Counted from the stretch's first letter, positions 51,488 through 64,000 are shown. The stretch: 64,000 nucleotides of DNA from Trichoplax sp. H2 (GCA_003344405.1 NOWV01000178.1:62001-126000); one strand, 5' to 3'. A program made the numbers and translations. Notes: generated from the letters alone by a model not told the origin.

Positions 51488-54348
51488 TCAGCAGTCGTAA
51501 TCGTCGTCTTCATCATAACCGGTGTTGCTAGTAAGCCCAGGAAGCACCATATGTAGCGGCTCTTCTCTAGAAACATTATTACATAATTTGAGAGTGTTTA
51601 CTAACTAGTGTACAAGCATGCCAACCATATAAAGTCTAAAGTCTAATTGAAAAGACGGAACATGCTATAATACGTATTTGCTAATTACTCACTCAGCATC
51701 GTAATCATCATCATCTTCAACCTTTCTTTCATTTAATGCCACTGGAAATTCATCGGTTTTCTCCTTTCTACTAATATGTATTTTAGGTTTCGCTGTGGGT
51801 TTTGCAAAAGTTTCAGCTTGTTTACTATCGGCTACTGGCCAGTCATCAACCTCACTTCCATCCTATAATAATTTATGAAGATACGAAAGTCACTAAAGAA
51901 TTCATATCAATCATCATTAGGTGCACTACAGTAGCCAACTCATGAAACTTAAAACCTCAATTCAAAAAACGCTTTCTATTTACAGTGTAGTTTGGAAAAT
52001 TTTTTTCTTTACGAGGTCTACCACGCTTTTTCGGTTGTTGATATTCGCCCTGAGAACTCTGCTGAGAAGGAAGTTTACGTTTCTTTGTATTTTCTTGCGA
52101 ATTTGCAGAAATTTTCTTGGCAGTTGTTGTGGGTGCTTTCCTAGTAGTATTACATTCAAAAACGTAAAATACTTCAAACCTCAGTTTGTATAATAACTTA
52201 TTAATGGCTTTAAGTGTATAGTAGCCATTAATCGGTCCATTCAAGCATTAGAAAAATTGCGCTATTTTGAGATCCTTCAACAGTATCTCCAAACCTTATC
52301 GTAAAAGATTTCCTAGATTTATTAGCATCTACGTTTCCGTTATCGCTTGCTAACGACGGAACATTTGCTACGAATTTTTGTCCAAAATGGAATTTAGTGT
52401 AAGATTCTACACATTGTTTCCTGCGTGATAAATTGAGAAACAAAGATTTCATTTTCGATATATCCTCTAAATACCTCGGAGAAAAGGGGAAAATGTGTAT
52501 CCACACATGTATACTGCTTATAACAACGACAAATTATTACTATAATAAGACATACACATGCGAGGCGGTTAACATCCTGACCGAAAATCCTTCAGTACAG
52601 GACTCCAGCAGATCTCGTGCCATCATATCAAGTGCTTTAGCTAATAATATAATCAAGTTTCAAGATACAAGATAAATACAATTATTTGATCAATCATTTA
52701 AATGTATTGATAAGAGAGAAATGGTTATGATCCAATTGGTATATCTACGTAAGCAGTAGTACACAAGACATTCTTCCAAAATATCAAATATTTGACTTTA
52801 ATAACTGGGTAGTATACTGTATGAAATACTATAGTTTAGCGAAGGCAAAGGTCTCGCTTTAGCATACCTATTAGTACAGGTACCGAATTGGCAATTTTTG
52901 GTATATCCTCATTGCTCTGCATCATTCTTTTGATTTTAGCCTGTAAAGACATGAATATAATATTCATCATTGGTCCATTATATTTCGTCTTCCAATCTAG
53001 ATAGTAATGTAGATGGATATTTACTGAAGTTAACTTGATATACTATCGATTAGCGCATATCATCTATCGTCGTCGCGCTTCTTACTACGCTGTCCACTTT
53101 CGATAAAAGTATCAAGTTGCAGCCATGCAATTGAGATAATCTGATGTAGCGATTCTTTTTTTCATCTAGCAAGTATTGTAATTAATACTGTTTATCATCA
53201 ATTTATGGATTACATGGTATTAACGAGAAGAGTGTCATGACGTTAAAATTTTAATTGAATTAAGACTGGTGATTACGTCTGTTCGACATTTAGAGGGTAA
53301 ATGTTTGCAAGGCAAGAACAACATCTTGCATACGAGCATACCCCTGTAGCATTGACTAATAGGAGCTTTGCATACCAAAGTGACCCTTCACTTGATGATA
53401 TTGCAATAGGGTGATGATATGTGAAGATTAGAACATTCCCTTTGGATATTGCGTTGAAGCAACTGTATTTGTACATTGCTGTACTGGATAGCATTACATT
53501 TATGCCATCTTGACTGTAGTAGCCGTCTTGTTGGTCAACTCCTTACTGTATGACTTTATTGTTGCTGGCGTATTCAAATTTCAATATCATTTCTCCGGGT
53601 AGCATTCAGCAGTAGTAAAGTATTGTAATCGTACTTGATCCTATCAGTTTAGCAACTCGATACTCGACATTTCCATTTTCAATTCGAAATTTCTCCGGTA
53701 TCGGGATACCCCAAAATTACAAATAAAGAAAGATCTCTGATAACCTACTACATAATCTATTTATAAAGCTCCAACTCGAGCCATAGAAAAGCATGTATTC
53801 CGTTGATGTTGCAATAGTATCGGCGAGCATACAACGTCTATTATTCAATTGATTGAATTAATTGTAATCTAAGCTATTCTATCCCATGGTATTATTGACT
53901 ACTTCAAGGCTAGTTACTCGCTAACATTAGCAGTTGCTAAATAGGGCAAGCCTGTACAAGTAATAGCTGACGAAGGCCATTTCCTGCTGTCACTGATGAT
54001 TGTGGGCCAGACGAATGAATTAATCAATATGACACAGTAGAGTATCGTATACGTTTCCTGCGACGTCGACAGCTGCAAATAGTATGCTACACCTGTCATT
54101 GCTTGACTGCATCATACAATTTTAAAGGGTAAAATTGCCTTTTGCCAGCTTTTTTCCATGGTAAACCTATCCAGTATCCTCTATACTTCATTGTAGACAC
54201 TGTATGTAGACTAGGAGAGTGGCAAACTCATTGATATCCTAAGCGACTATCCACGTCTTTCATCCTCATCCTACTTCAGTCCACAGTCGTACAAGTCGTC
54301 ATTGCTTACCGAGGAGAAATGAGAGCCAGACTTTTTCTTGGGCGGCAT
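51488..54348 (-). CDS. DRAP1: DRAP1 / NC2-alpha transcription corepressor with AT-hook (complete, seven exons)
   Basis: Histone-fold subunit that pairs with DR1 (NC2-beta), clamps TBP on DNA and blocks TFIIA/TFIIB. Exons 54310-54348, 52868-52940, 52556-52640, 52295-52420, 51984-52140, 51693-51862 and 51488-51566 are all in phase and give 242 residues (human 205). The start MPPKKKSGSHF matches the basic family N-terminus, separated by a 1.37-kb intron from the histone fold. That fold (14-~90) reads AKIKRMMQSNEDIPKIA, then PVLIAKALDMMARDLLE, then LTASHVKQCVE, each matching the DRAP1 helix order. The VANVPSL phrase after it matches human LVASVP. Residues 145-152 are KKRGRPRK, a textbook AT-hook core in a basic linker (about 108-155). 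The C-terminus is acidic and ends DEDDDYDC, like the human DEEDYDS end. A more general NF-Y-like subunit such as POLE4 or CHRAC1 is less likely. Confidence 0.93.
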
Positions 54349-54762
54349 TTTCAAAGATTAGACGTACAAGACAAGGATCAATTTTCTTCAACACTTTCCT
54401 TCAGCAATAGAATAGAGTAGGATTAAATAATAATTCATCGATTACCGTGGCGTGGCAACTTTCCAAATCAATTTTGAAAGAGTAAAAGTTGGCCAAGGAA
54501 CAACATGGAGATTGGGGCGAGCAAAACTCACTACAGTACTGAGTGCAATACGGTAGGCTGCAATTATGGGATGACTATAGATATCCACCGATGGGACACC
54601 GACTTGTATGCCACTGGCCCTTCTCGCCTATCGATGACGAATCTTACCAAATTGTTGGTGTATTCTAATGCTTTCTATCCATGTTTGGGGTATCGAGCTG
54701 TAGGCAAGTACGGTAAAAATACAAGTGGGATGATGACGAAACAGCATCGCTGAGCCGTCATG

Positions 54763-54817
54763 GTACTGTACACTGTACACTGTGCACTGTACACTGTACA
54801 CTGTACACTGTACAGTA
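54763..54817. repeat. (TGTACAC)n heptamer microsatellite
   Basis: About seven tandem copies of TGTACAC with one A-to-G change (TGTGCAC). The reverse-complement array (GTACAGT)n lies 110 bp away at 54926-54960. Confidence 0.9.
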
Positions 54818-54925
54818 TGGTGGATGATACATGATTGGAAGCAATTTCGCACTTTGCATCTGCTTGTATGGGCTATTTGCAGCATTTGGTACACAGTACA
54901 GCGGTAGTGGACCAGCGACTACTGT

Positions 54926-54960
54926 AGTGTACAGGGTACAGTGTACAGTGTACAGTACAT
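54926..54960. repeat. (GTACAGT)n array, inverse of the previous one
   Basis: Four to five imperfect copies of GTGTACA/GTACAGT, complementary to the array at 54763-54817, so the two could form the arms of one large hairpin. Confidence 0.8.
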
Positions 54961-56291
54961 TGTACCGAACCTCTGATAGGCCTAGTACAGTATACTGTAC
55001 TGTAGACTATTGACTATGACGGCTTGACTTGTACTGTACAGTACTGTATATGGGTTGCCCGTACCGGTACGCACTGCGTCCATGAACCACTGTGTGTACT
55101 ATAGAGGTACAGTAGGTGACTGCGTACTGTGAATAGAGAAAGAGAGAGAGAGTGACACGCCCCCGAAACTGTAGTTAAAAACACGTCTTTGGGGCTTGCA
55201 CGTTGATGGAGCGGACAGACGGACTCAACTGGCAAAGAACATCGATAGATCAATGTGGAAGGGAAAATGAACAAAATGGAAGATTCATTAGCCAAATTGA
55301 ATAAAATACGTAGAAGAAAAGCTCACGTTTAATTAAAAGACCAGTGTTGCAATGGGACTGTACAATTCCAGTCAGAATGCATTGAACTCGTTGTAGACTT
55401 TGCTTACTGCCGTTTCAGTAAAGTACTTACGCGTATTCGACGAGTTCGATGCATTGTGAATGGCAAGTTGCAGCATTGGTCAAGACACATCATCTAGACA
55501 ACTCCTCTGTCATTCGCTGCACTGTAGGTGAAATTTTCAGCGCATAATGAACGATCATCATCGGATTTGTACAGACTAGAATTCAACCGAAATTTTGTTT
55601 CGATTTATCGATAAACATACGAAAACACAGTGGATGTCTAATCCTGTGAAAGCAGTATTTAAGCCATCTCATGGTTCAAGTAGTTTTAGACTAAAATTTC
55701 AACTAGGTCACGCATCAATATCATAACACAATAATTCATTCACTTACCAGGAAAGATATCCAAAATGCTTTTTACGAGTATATCTCTACCAATAACAATA
55801 TCAATATGCAATAACTGACTACATCATAATCTAGATCGCCCATTTTGAGCTTGATTACAGCACTGAAGGTTTTGCCAGTCAATGTTCTCACGTCAGCATC
55901 GAAATCGATCGACGGATTAAACTGAAATAAATGATATCATGCGGCAGAAGAAGCTTTGTCAATAGAATCTTCTTAGTTTGATAGCTTACTACAGTTTTAT
56001 TCGTATGTCCAAGAAGATGCAGCGTTTTAGATATCAGGCTTAAAAAAAAATCAATGCTAATGATTACAAACAAAGCAATTTAATTAAAGTACTGTATACG
56101 CTGACAGAAGTCAGCCAATGCAGTCTTGCAAGACAACCAGCCACACCAAATCAGGTCTTATACGATATAGCTTAGGAATATCCTTCGACTTGTGAAGCGT
56201 AATGTGTCATATATCTGAATCTTAGACTTCACGAAAATACACAACATAATGCATGCATACAGACTACAGTAATAAAACTACTTTAAGGAAT

Positions 56292-59200
56292 TTAACGGTA
56301 AATAACGCACTGAATTAAAGCAGACATAACGAATAATAGTATTAGCATAGGTTTAATACCGCTAGCATTATTTGTACACGGAGATGTATTGCTGGCTTTT
56401 AAAAACGATATTCTACCGTCAAGGCGAGTGATTAGAGGACTTCTAGCTTGTATATAAGCAATGGAGGCATCTCGTGTCAAAAGAGTTCCTTCTCTGTGAA
56501 TCACCTGTTTGTCTCGAAATACACTAAAACCTCCAAATCCTCTGCCGATATAAGACGGAGCTAGTACTTTATACATTTTATTCCTAATGAATTGATAGAA
56601 GATTGATATTAGTACAAACTAGCTGTTATGATGATACATGCAAAAGATGTCCATAGCGGTATGAAAGAAAGTAGAGTCTACCAATTTAAATAAGAATAAT
56701 TCTTTCCTGAACGGTTTTCACCAGTAGATAAACAGTAAACAAACTACACTAACAGACTCACTTGTCCATTGGAACAAATCTTGGCACTTTACACTGAGTA
56801 CAAATCACTTCTACTGAATGGACTCTTTCATTGGAAGGCTTAGCTAGATTGTATACTACCCTAAGTCCTAGACAATGAATAAGAAAAGTTTTAAAATCTT
56901 TCCTGTCACTGTTTATGTCGTACGGTGCTATAGAAGATTACGTTAAACCTTCAGATTATTAAATGAATTCAATATTGCAATTTTTATTTACCTGAAACTT
57001 GAAGGAATAGGCTTGATGGCTTCGATTTGTTATAATTGGCTACACCAAGTTCTAATGCCTTTATCAATATCGAGCCTGGCATGGTTAACTCATCGATAAC
57101 GTTATCATATTTAGTAATAGCGTGCATATTGGAAATAGTAATAATGCCTAGAATAAGAGCAAAAGTGTAAGGATTAGCATATTCTTAGCATAAATATCAT
57201 TGCGTAATTTAGGAGTAGTATTTCTTAAATCATCATTTGCATAGCTACTTTTACCTGGAGGCTTGTTATCGATAGATGCTAGAATATCACCGGCCTGTAG
57301 GATTGCAATCGATGCGTTGGCCCATTGGGAGCTATCGGGAAATCTTTGAATCTCTTGCACCATAGCATCAGTGAGTAAATTACCTATAGGGAGAGAGCGA
57401 AATACACTGTTCAATCATATTATTTTTAACTAGACCAGATTGACGGATTACTCAGCTACAACTATAGTTTTATAAAAATCTTTCTTAATATCGATTTGAT
57501 GAATACTATTGATTTTCCGTCCATTTGGAAATAATTAAAGTCAAAGATTGGGTAATATTTAATAATAATTAATGCAAAATGTCCTATAGTAATATATATT
57601 AATCGAAACCTAAAAGAGTTAGCAAAGATAGTTTAAATACATGAAATTGCTAATGCATCCTAAAGATTGAAACTATTAGTAAAGTAAATATTGACTATAC
57701 ATTTTCATTGGCGGTAAAAGTAATTAACTAACCCATATTGCATTCGTATAAACCACACGTAGCTCTGCTACCATCAATATAGACATGAGATCTTCCCAAT
57801 TCCTGCGCCGCAAATGCGCTGACTCCAGGCTGCCATCGTTTTACCTCTTGTTCCAAGGCTGTATCTTGTACAACGCTCTTGTCTAACAATATTGGTTTAC
57901 CATTAAAGCTTGTCAGGACACCTGTAATTAATTCAGTTTTAAAAGACGATACCAATCACCTTAAAAGGATTCTTTGTTTATAGAAAGTAAACTATAAGCT
58001 ATACTTTCTCACGATTTCTTTCTAGTTTATTGGATAACTAACATATGTAGTTCATAGGATGAATTAATGAACATGTTCTATAGAGGAAATGCTTACCACC
58101 ATCATCAAATGTCAATTCTAACCGGCCAAGATATCGACCGAATTCATAAGCTTGTACTACTGGAACTATTTTATTACTTTCTGTAGCACATTCTGACTTA
58201 ACAACGGTTGGATAGGGACCAGCAGGCTTATGATTAGTTGGTGGCTTGCCAGTATACAAAAAGGTGTGAGTATGAGCTCCAACAACGGCATCGATGCCGC
58301 ATACTTTAGCAGCTATTTGCTGGTCAATATCGTAACCAGAATGGCCAACGGCAACAATTTTATTGATTCCTTGATTTTGTAACTCAGAAACGGCATCAGT
58401 AATAGCTTTTATTTCATCGGTAAATATCAAGGTAGGTCCAGGTCTGGAAAAATTGGGAGTATTTCTTGTTGTATAACCTACAAATCCAATCTTTTCACCT
58501 CCCATCGTCAATATAGTATACTTGGTAAATAATTTACCGAAATCAGGATTTTTAGTGGCATCAATATTTGCGCTTATAACTGGAAAATTAACGCCTTTCA
58601 AAAACTCGCTAAGTTTTCCCAAGCCAGCATCAAATTCATGATTGCCTAATGCCTACAAAGAAAACTAGATTATTAATAACATGCTGCGGGTCCTAGTAAT
58701 GTTCATACTTATCATATACGCATATAATTAAAGTGGCGCATTATGATAAATTGATCGACAAATGCCAATACACAAATATCTAATGACATAGATATCATTA
58801 AAAATTTTCTGTAGGAAGTTCTCCGTACAACTACTGTACGTGGCCTACACAATGAGAAGATGTACCGTATATGATTAACAACTTAGCAGGCATTATTAGT
58901 TAATCTGTAGTTTATATCTACTAATAATTAATTTGTTAAAATCTTAAAGCAACATTTTCATTGGCAATATTAATTTCCCTAATGTGAACAAAAGCAATTA
59001 CAGTTATCCTAGATTGTTTGTACTGTAGGTCAGTTGTACGTTCCGGTCTTCTTTATAGGGTGGAGAAATTTTTACGGAAAGTGGGTGGGGTGTGGTGAAA
59101 TTTTTTCTTCAGTAGTCCCTGGTTATCCTCGAGTTCAAGCGTGGCATAAAATAAGGGACGAATCGTTTAATATTAATAAAAAATTGAATTTATACTTAAG

Positions 59201-60566
59201 GATATCAAATACTTTACATAGCCATCTAACGAAAAGTGATAAAACTGATTATAAGTAGTAATTATAGCTATTTATTTCAATAGCAAATTAAAGGGAAACT
59301 GTTGTATAACTCAATCTAAAAAAGAAAATTTGATTCAGATCGATAGCATTTGTAATGCGTGAGATTATTAAATGCCGAATTTATGCAGTATAAACTTAAT
59401 TTCGAAAAACACATTTTGACTATATTCGGAAGTTACTAAGGTACTAAGAATAGACTTAGTAGATGAACTCATTTGAACATTTGTGCCCATATTGAATTTC
59501 CTCCAAAACTCCTTTCCTTAGCGAATACTTCTCGCTAGTTGGCCCAGCGATACAAAAGTAGATTAATTTTTGTTCAGAAATAACAATTTTTATCCAATTG
59601 CTATAGCTGGATCAGGGCGAATACCGATAGAACGAAGATATACAATTTTTATCTCTTTTATAACTTCAATACTGCAAAATAGGGAGATTTCCTTCGAAAT
59701 CTAGCCTGATAGATCATCACGATTTTATCAGCATAGTTTAACAATGTTCCATCATGGTGCCATCCACTAGCAGTAAAAACAAATATTTCAATACTAATGT
59801 AGTGTATGACATAGTCATACTCCACTAGTGTAATTGAGGAAAAATTTAGAATTACTTTTAAATTCAAGAAAGAATCAAGAATGACTTTCTTTAGGTACGT
59901 CCATATATATTTTTGGACAATGATTTAGCTGAAATCGTCAGTTTATTATCTAATTTCTATTAATATTTATTTGACGAAGTAAAGCGTGATCATGACTACT
60001 TAATGGATATAGTTGCAAAGTTTGCAATATTAATGTTGAAAATCAAATTTGTAGTGACTTATGAAGAAAATTAATTGGCTCTAATTTAAGCTAAGCTTAG
60101 TGATGCCAATTTAATTACCAATTAATGAGCTTGAAATATCCAAAGAAAATCGAGAAATTTACTGTAGATTGAAAACTTAGAAAATATAAAGTAAACTCAT
60201 TTTGCTTCTTACCATCACGTCATACTTTAATAAATTCATAAAATTGCGACTGGCATTGCCTTTGTATACGTGGTACCACATTGTACCATGAAACATATCG
60301 CCAGCATCAACAAATACGGTGTTAGCAACCTGACTTCTGATCTCCGTTACTTTTGTCATCATTCGTGCAGATCCGCCATAGCAATTACCAGCTGATGAAT
60401 CTTGCGCTGAACAAGCACCATTTGGTCCAAATTGTTCAAATCGAGTGTGGATATCATTTGTATGCAATATTGTAACATCATAAGCGCTACTGAACGAGAT
60501 TATCGTGCAAATGAGTATCACAATCATCGCCATGTTCTCGCTTTTAAAAGTTGATGGCACTTTCAA
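56292..60566 (-). CDS. NT5E: GPI-anchored ecto-5'-nucleotidase (CD73-like, complete, seven exons)
   Basis: Family role: hydrolysis of extracellular AMP to adenosine. Exons 60213-60566, 58097-58652, 57733-57921, 57255-57383, 56992-57147, 56762-56867 and 56292-56583 give 593 residues (human CD73 574). A signal peptide ends near residue 28; Met12 or Met14 would give a tighter signal than Met1. The two-metal phosphoesterase site is complete: HTNDIH (Asp38, His40), DAGD (Asp90), GNHEFD (Asn122, His123, Asp126), GHSGYD (His222) and GAHTHT (His245, His247). The C-terminal substrate domain has the CTQCKVP Cys pair and GFGGFSVFRD. The C-terminus is hydrophobic (PMLILLFVMSALIQCV) after a Ser/Asn-rich stretch, as for GPI attachment. 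Oddity: the nucleotide-binding GGGIR motif reads AGDIL (397-401), so the conserved Arg is Leu. The acid-specificity of this copy may therefore differ from CD73. Confidence 0.95.
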
Positions 60567-61389
60567 TACGACTAAGAAAAACTATAATAAAGGTTAATTC
60601 GTAGCAACTATATCTTAAATAAAATCTTTTAACAGGTATTTACTTTAATAATGTAAATTAGCCTTGACAATCTTGAGGAATCATTGTTTGCATTCTATAG
60701 AACTATCACCCAATCCGTAAGTAGCATGTTGTTTATTATTGGTAAGAGGAGGTTAGTTTATGAATCTAAATGAATCTGGTAGCCAGCTGTTACAGTATAT
60801 TATTATTATAATTCGTTACGGTCAGTAGACTGTTTTATAACTGAAACATTATCCTGAGCTGAATTTATTAACTTAATAGTGGACAGTCTGAAATATTTAA
60901 ACAGCAGCTAGTATGATATAGCACAATAACATCCGTTGTAGCAACTGTCCTGCAATATTATCATAATTATAATCGATGGAATTTATTTATAAGTAGAATA
61001 ATCTTGTACGTCTATAGCAATGCTAACTTTCAGGTCAGTAATATTGTTTGGGTATATACATTTTATTTCAAGTTCATCTTACAGTTATTCGTCATATTAC
61101 ATTGTTATTGTACAGGGTAATTTAGGATCTCATGTTGAAAGATAGTTCAGGTGTTAATAAATTGTATAAAAACCGAATGAATTCATTACAATGTCGGTCA
61201 TGGATACTCCAGTAATTATATATCATCTATGTTATATAATATTAGTATTTAGTGAAGTTGAAACAGATTTATACAAAAATGATCATTTTTAAAAAATCAT
61301 TAAAATATACAAACTGGCGATCGCTAGTGAGCAGTAAAGTTTAAAGCTATTTTGGTATGAGGGCGAAGAAGAAATTTAAAATTATCTAT
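60567..61389. other. Intergenic between two minus-strand genes
   Basis: About 820 bp of AT-rich sequence that should hold the promoter of the nucleotidase and the 3' UTR of FAM98. No exon or repeat seen. Confidence 0.55.
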
Positions 61390-63672
61390 CTAACTGTGAA
61401 ATACATTTCTGCCTCTGGCGCCTTGACTGCTGTGACTACCACGCTGTCCCCAACTTTTATTCTGATTTCTGTTTTGCTGACCAGTATGACCGTGCTGCCA
61501 ACCCCCTATGAAAATATTAAATGCAAATACATACATAACCATTTTCTTAAACTCCATTTTATGTCGACTTATATCTTCGATAAAGGTAATGATTAGATTG
61601 TGTAAAATAACTATATCGATTTCATATCCAAAGCAATTGCTATTTTAAAATTATCAGCTTACTTCCTTGAACTCTGCCTCTTCCACCACCACTAGCACCT
61701 CCGCCTCCTAGCACAAATATCATAATTTGTTAGTAAAAACAGTAGATAAAATTGATTCATCATTAAAATAATATTTTCTGAATATTAGTGTGAGAGATCT
61801 TATTCAAGGAATGATATACAGGGTTTTATGTGGAGATTCTGTTTCCAGTATAATTATATTATTGTAATGCCATTATACCCCTGCGATTAGACGGTTCGGT
61901 TCTCTCTCTAAATTGAGGCATATCGGCTGCTGCATCGTAATCTACTCGGCCACCTCGGTCTGGAACCTGTAAAATTAATTATAGGTAAAGCATTTAAACT
62001 TTTTCGATGTCGTTTAAGAGACTAGTAATATTTAAATATAACATATTAATTTTCAAGTATTAACGGGACTAGCAATTTTACCTTTCCAATAACCACTTTG
62101 TTTACTTCAGTTTCGGTGATTGCTCGAGCAATACCGCTGCAGGTTTTACTAACTCTTAATAAATCTACAAAACGATGGAGCCATCAATTTATAATAATAT
62201 AAACTGTTCATTTTGTTATTCTATTCTTTGCTAATCTCAGTTTGATTAAAACTTGTTTACAATGTATGTAAGCTATTTGCATACCTGTTCTTGCAGAAAA
62301 AAGATTAGCAATGCCAATATTACTTTCGGGTGTTAGATTTTGTCGCTGTGACGCATAAACTTCGGTAATTTCAGCTTCTTTTTCCTGATTGTAGGTAATT
62401 GGCATAAACTTCAAGTGTTATTGCCGTTCGTATAACAGTTTTATTGCGTATTATGACTTGTAAACATTCACTACCTTAATACGATCTGCCCAATAAAAAG
62501 ATTGAATAGTTACGTCTAATCTAGTTAGCAGCATTTGCTTTCTCATGGTATACTGCTTTATTAGTTCTTCGCTGATTTCATTTAATTCAGTCTAAAATTA
62601 AAAAACAGAGAATTTATTAAAAATTAAAGCACACATAGACTAGAGATAATTTCAAGTTTGTGAATAGAATCATTGGAAATTGCAAGGAGAAAACGTCCGA
62701 TGTATCATTATTAAATACTGGAATAATTATGTCGACAGTTGCGTTACCAGTTGCTGCTTTGTAAGACCCTTCGTTAACAAAGGTTTGCCTAATGTATTGG
62801 CAGGTAGTTCATTTAACAATAATTTGACCTAGTTACAGAGTAATCAATTAAGGCATCACTTTAATGAGCGTCTTTAAAAGGCGAACATGATACAAATACC
62901 GATCGTAGTATGTATACATGCGATTTAAAAATTACCTTCCTAACACTTATGATACCGTACGTATAATTTTCGATAGCTTACTGTACTGACTATATGATAT
63001 AGCAGAGATGAAATTATCAGATGTTATCCTACTACCCATCGCATACTAGCAAGATCCTAAATTTCTACCTTCGTGCTATCTGGTGATTGATCTTACCTTC
63101 CCTAGTATTGCATTAAATATATCATTCACGGTGTCACCGGCTGGTGAAATGCCTAGGACCCTACAAATACGTTGCAATTCCCGCTGCGCTATACCCGTTA
63201 CCTCTCTCCCCTAAGTAGCGAAAAGTTAATGCCTAATTACAACAGTATCATGTTATAAGCTACTGGGACTTCTCTAAAAAGTACGCGAACATATCGATTA
63301 AGCATACAGGAGATTCAGGATTGGTAGTTTCTGTGCTTTGCTGTTGTTGAAGAGGTGATTGATGCTGAATTATGATGGCAGCGTGCAATTCGGTACATAG
63401 ATATTCTGTGATAGTAAATATAATCAAAGGTAGTTACCACGATTCAACTATAATTGGCACTAAACGACCAACAATTATACCACTATTAATTACATCATTA
63501 TAATTGGCACCTAGCGGCTAACAATTATTGGTGGAACAAAAATTAGCCAGTTCTTTGTTTTACCTAATAGAAACATTCGTTGCTTTAATGTGGCAAAAAT
63601 ATCTTCTTCTTCTTGCATTAGAACATCATAGTTACATTCTATTAAAAGGGATAGATTTTTCTGATTATCTTT
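61390..63672 (-). CDS. FAM98: FAM98 family protein, N-terminus beyond the window or unseen
   Basis: FAM98 proteins are partners of RTCB and DDX1 in the tRNA-ligase/RNA-transport complex and bind RNA through RGG tails. Ten exons: 63564-63672, 63308-63405, 63097-63210, 62748-62828, 62475-62591, 62285-62384, 62082-62152, 61879-61966, 61663-61707 and 61390-61505. They give 312 residues in phase. Diagnostic phrases in family order are YLCTELHA, ISEELIKQYTMRKQMLLTRL then DVTIQSFYWADR, VYASQRQNLTPESNIGIANL, ITETEVNKVVIGK, VPDRGGRVDYDA and a Gly/Arg/Gln-rich tail (GASGGGRGRVQ, then WQHGHTGQQNRNQNKSWGQR). The tail is far shorter than the RGG region of human FAM98A. The upstream exon begins in phase 0 and about 90 family N-terminal residues are missing; I saw no exon for them at 63673-64000. 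Confidence 0.92.
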
Positions 63673-64000
63673 CTAGGCAAACCATTATAATCAAAACCAT
63701 GTCCATTTTACATTTAGCGGTCCAATGACATACATATTTCTGACAGAAAAACTAGTAGGTAATTACATAGCACTGCCGATATATCGGAAAATCCGTGAGA
63801 AATTTTAGGATGTTATGAGCTGATTGTAGTGACTATCTGATGGATACCTTTACTTAGCAAATAGGCGTTATCAATACTTAAATAAATACCTAATAGGGTT
63901 AAAAGTTGATGATAGGATCGTGATGTTGCTGTATAGTCATCATCTATTCAATTACAAGAAATTGATTTTGGATTCAGATAACTGTTAGCATTTGGTCAAT
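63673..64000. other. Right edge, probably FAM98 intron
   Basis: No exon-like sequence on the minus strand. Since FAM98 is entered mid-protein at 63672, this is most likely an intron of that gene. Confidence 0.5.

Larger units (their letters stand above)
54349..56291. other. Intergenic, with GTACAGT-type repeats
   Basis: No exon found. It holds two opposed heptamer arrays (54763-54817 and 54926-54960), an (AG)n run at 55139-55152 and AT-rich sequence up to the 3' end of the nucleotidase gene. The small open frames at 54505-55295 run through the repeats. Confidence 0.55.

Noticed and set aside
1-64000. tRNA genes, CRISPR arrays, transposase or reverse transcriptase domains
   Set aside because: Looked for B-box-like sequence, regular short spacers and known catalytic motifs on both strands; none was convincing.

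Overview
This window is nuclear DNA of an animal. It is AT-rich and carries intron-split genes with GT/AG borders and mostly short introns (about 60 to 500 bp). The gene set is metazoan: an SLC8-type Na+/Ca2+ exchanger, a GPI-anchored ecto-5'-nucleotidase, DRAP1, FAM98, alpha-SNAP and mucin-stalked type II membrane proteins. Compact introns and low GC fit an early-branching animal such as a placozoan (Trichoplax/Hoilungia type). That placement is inference; no diagnostic marker was seen. All exon models were assembled by hand from splice signals, reading phase and protein family knowledge.

Layout, left to right. 1-5.7 kb: no recognised gene, with a ~162-bp tandem array (about 1.75-3.17 kb) broken by assembly gaps. 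5.7-9.3 kb (+): fumarate hydratase, complete in six exons. 12.6-14.7 kb (+): a type II membrane mucin with no enzymatic domain. 15.8-23.3 kb (-): a 20-exon mucin-stalked M1 aminopeptidase homologue whose catalytic residues are almost all replaced. The two proteins face each other and share the same N-terminal tail, membrane anchor and Thr-rich stalk layout, so they look like an inverted duplicate pair in which one copy lacks the peptidase domain. 27.4-30.6 kb (-): NCX/SLC8. 30.6-40.9 kb: a long gene-poor stretch with many GTACAGTAC-type repeats. 40.9-43.2 kb (-): alpha-SNAP, lacking only its first exon. 48.4-50.5 kb (+): a five-exon coiled-coil protein I do not recognise. 51.5-54.3 kb (-): DRAP1 (NC2-alpha) with an added AT-hook. 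56.3-60.6 kb (-): ecto-5'-nucleotidase. 61.4-64 kb (-): FAM98, running off the right edge.

The genes do not form a pathway; each has its own housekeeping or cell-surface role. The strongest biology is at the cell surface: a dead M1 ectopeptidase on a mucin stalk with a 21-bp coding minisatellite, its peptidase-less neighbour, and a 5'-nucleotidase with an intact metal site but an altered nucleotide-binding motif. Gene-poor parts hold many local tandem duplications (82-94, 122-135, ~162, 222, ~256, ~319 and 330-395 bp) and several perfect inverted repeats. I found no CRISPR array, bacterial operon, recognisable transposase or tRNA gene.
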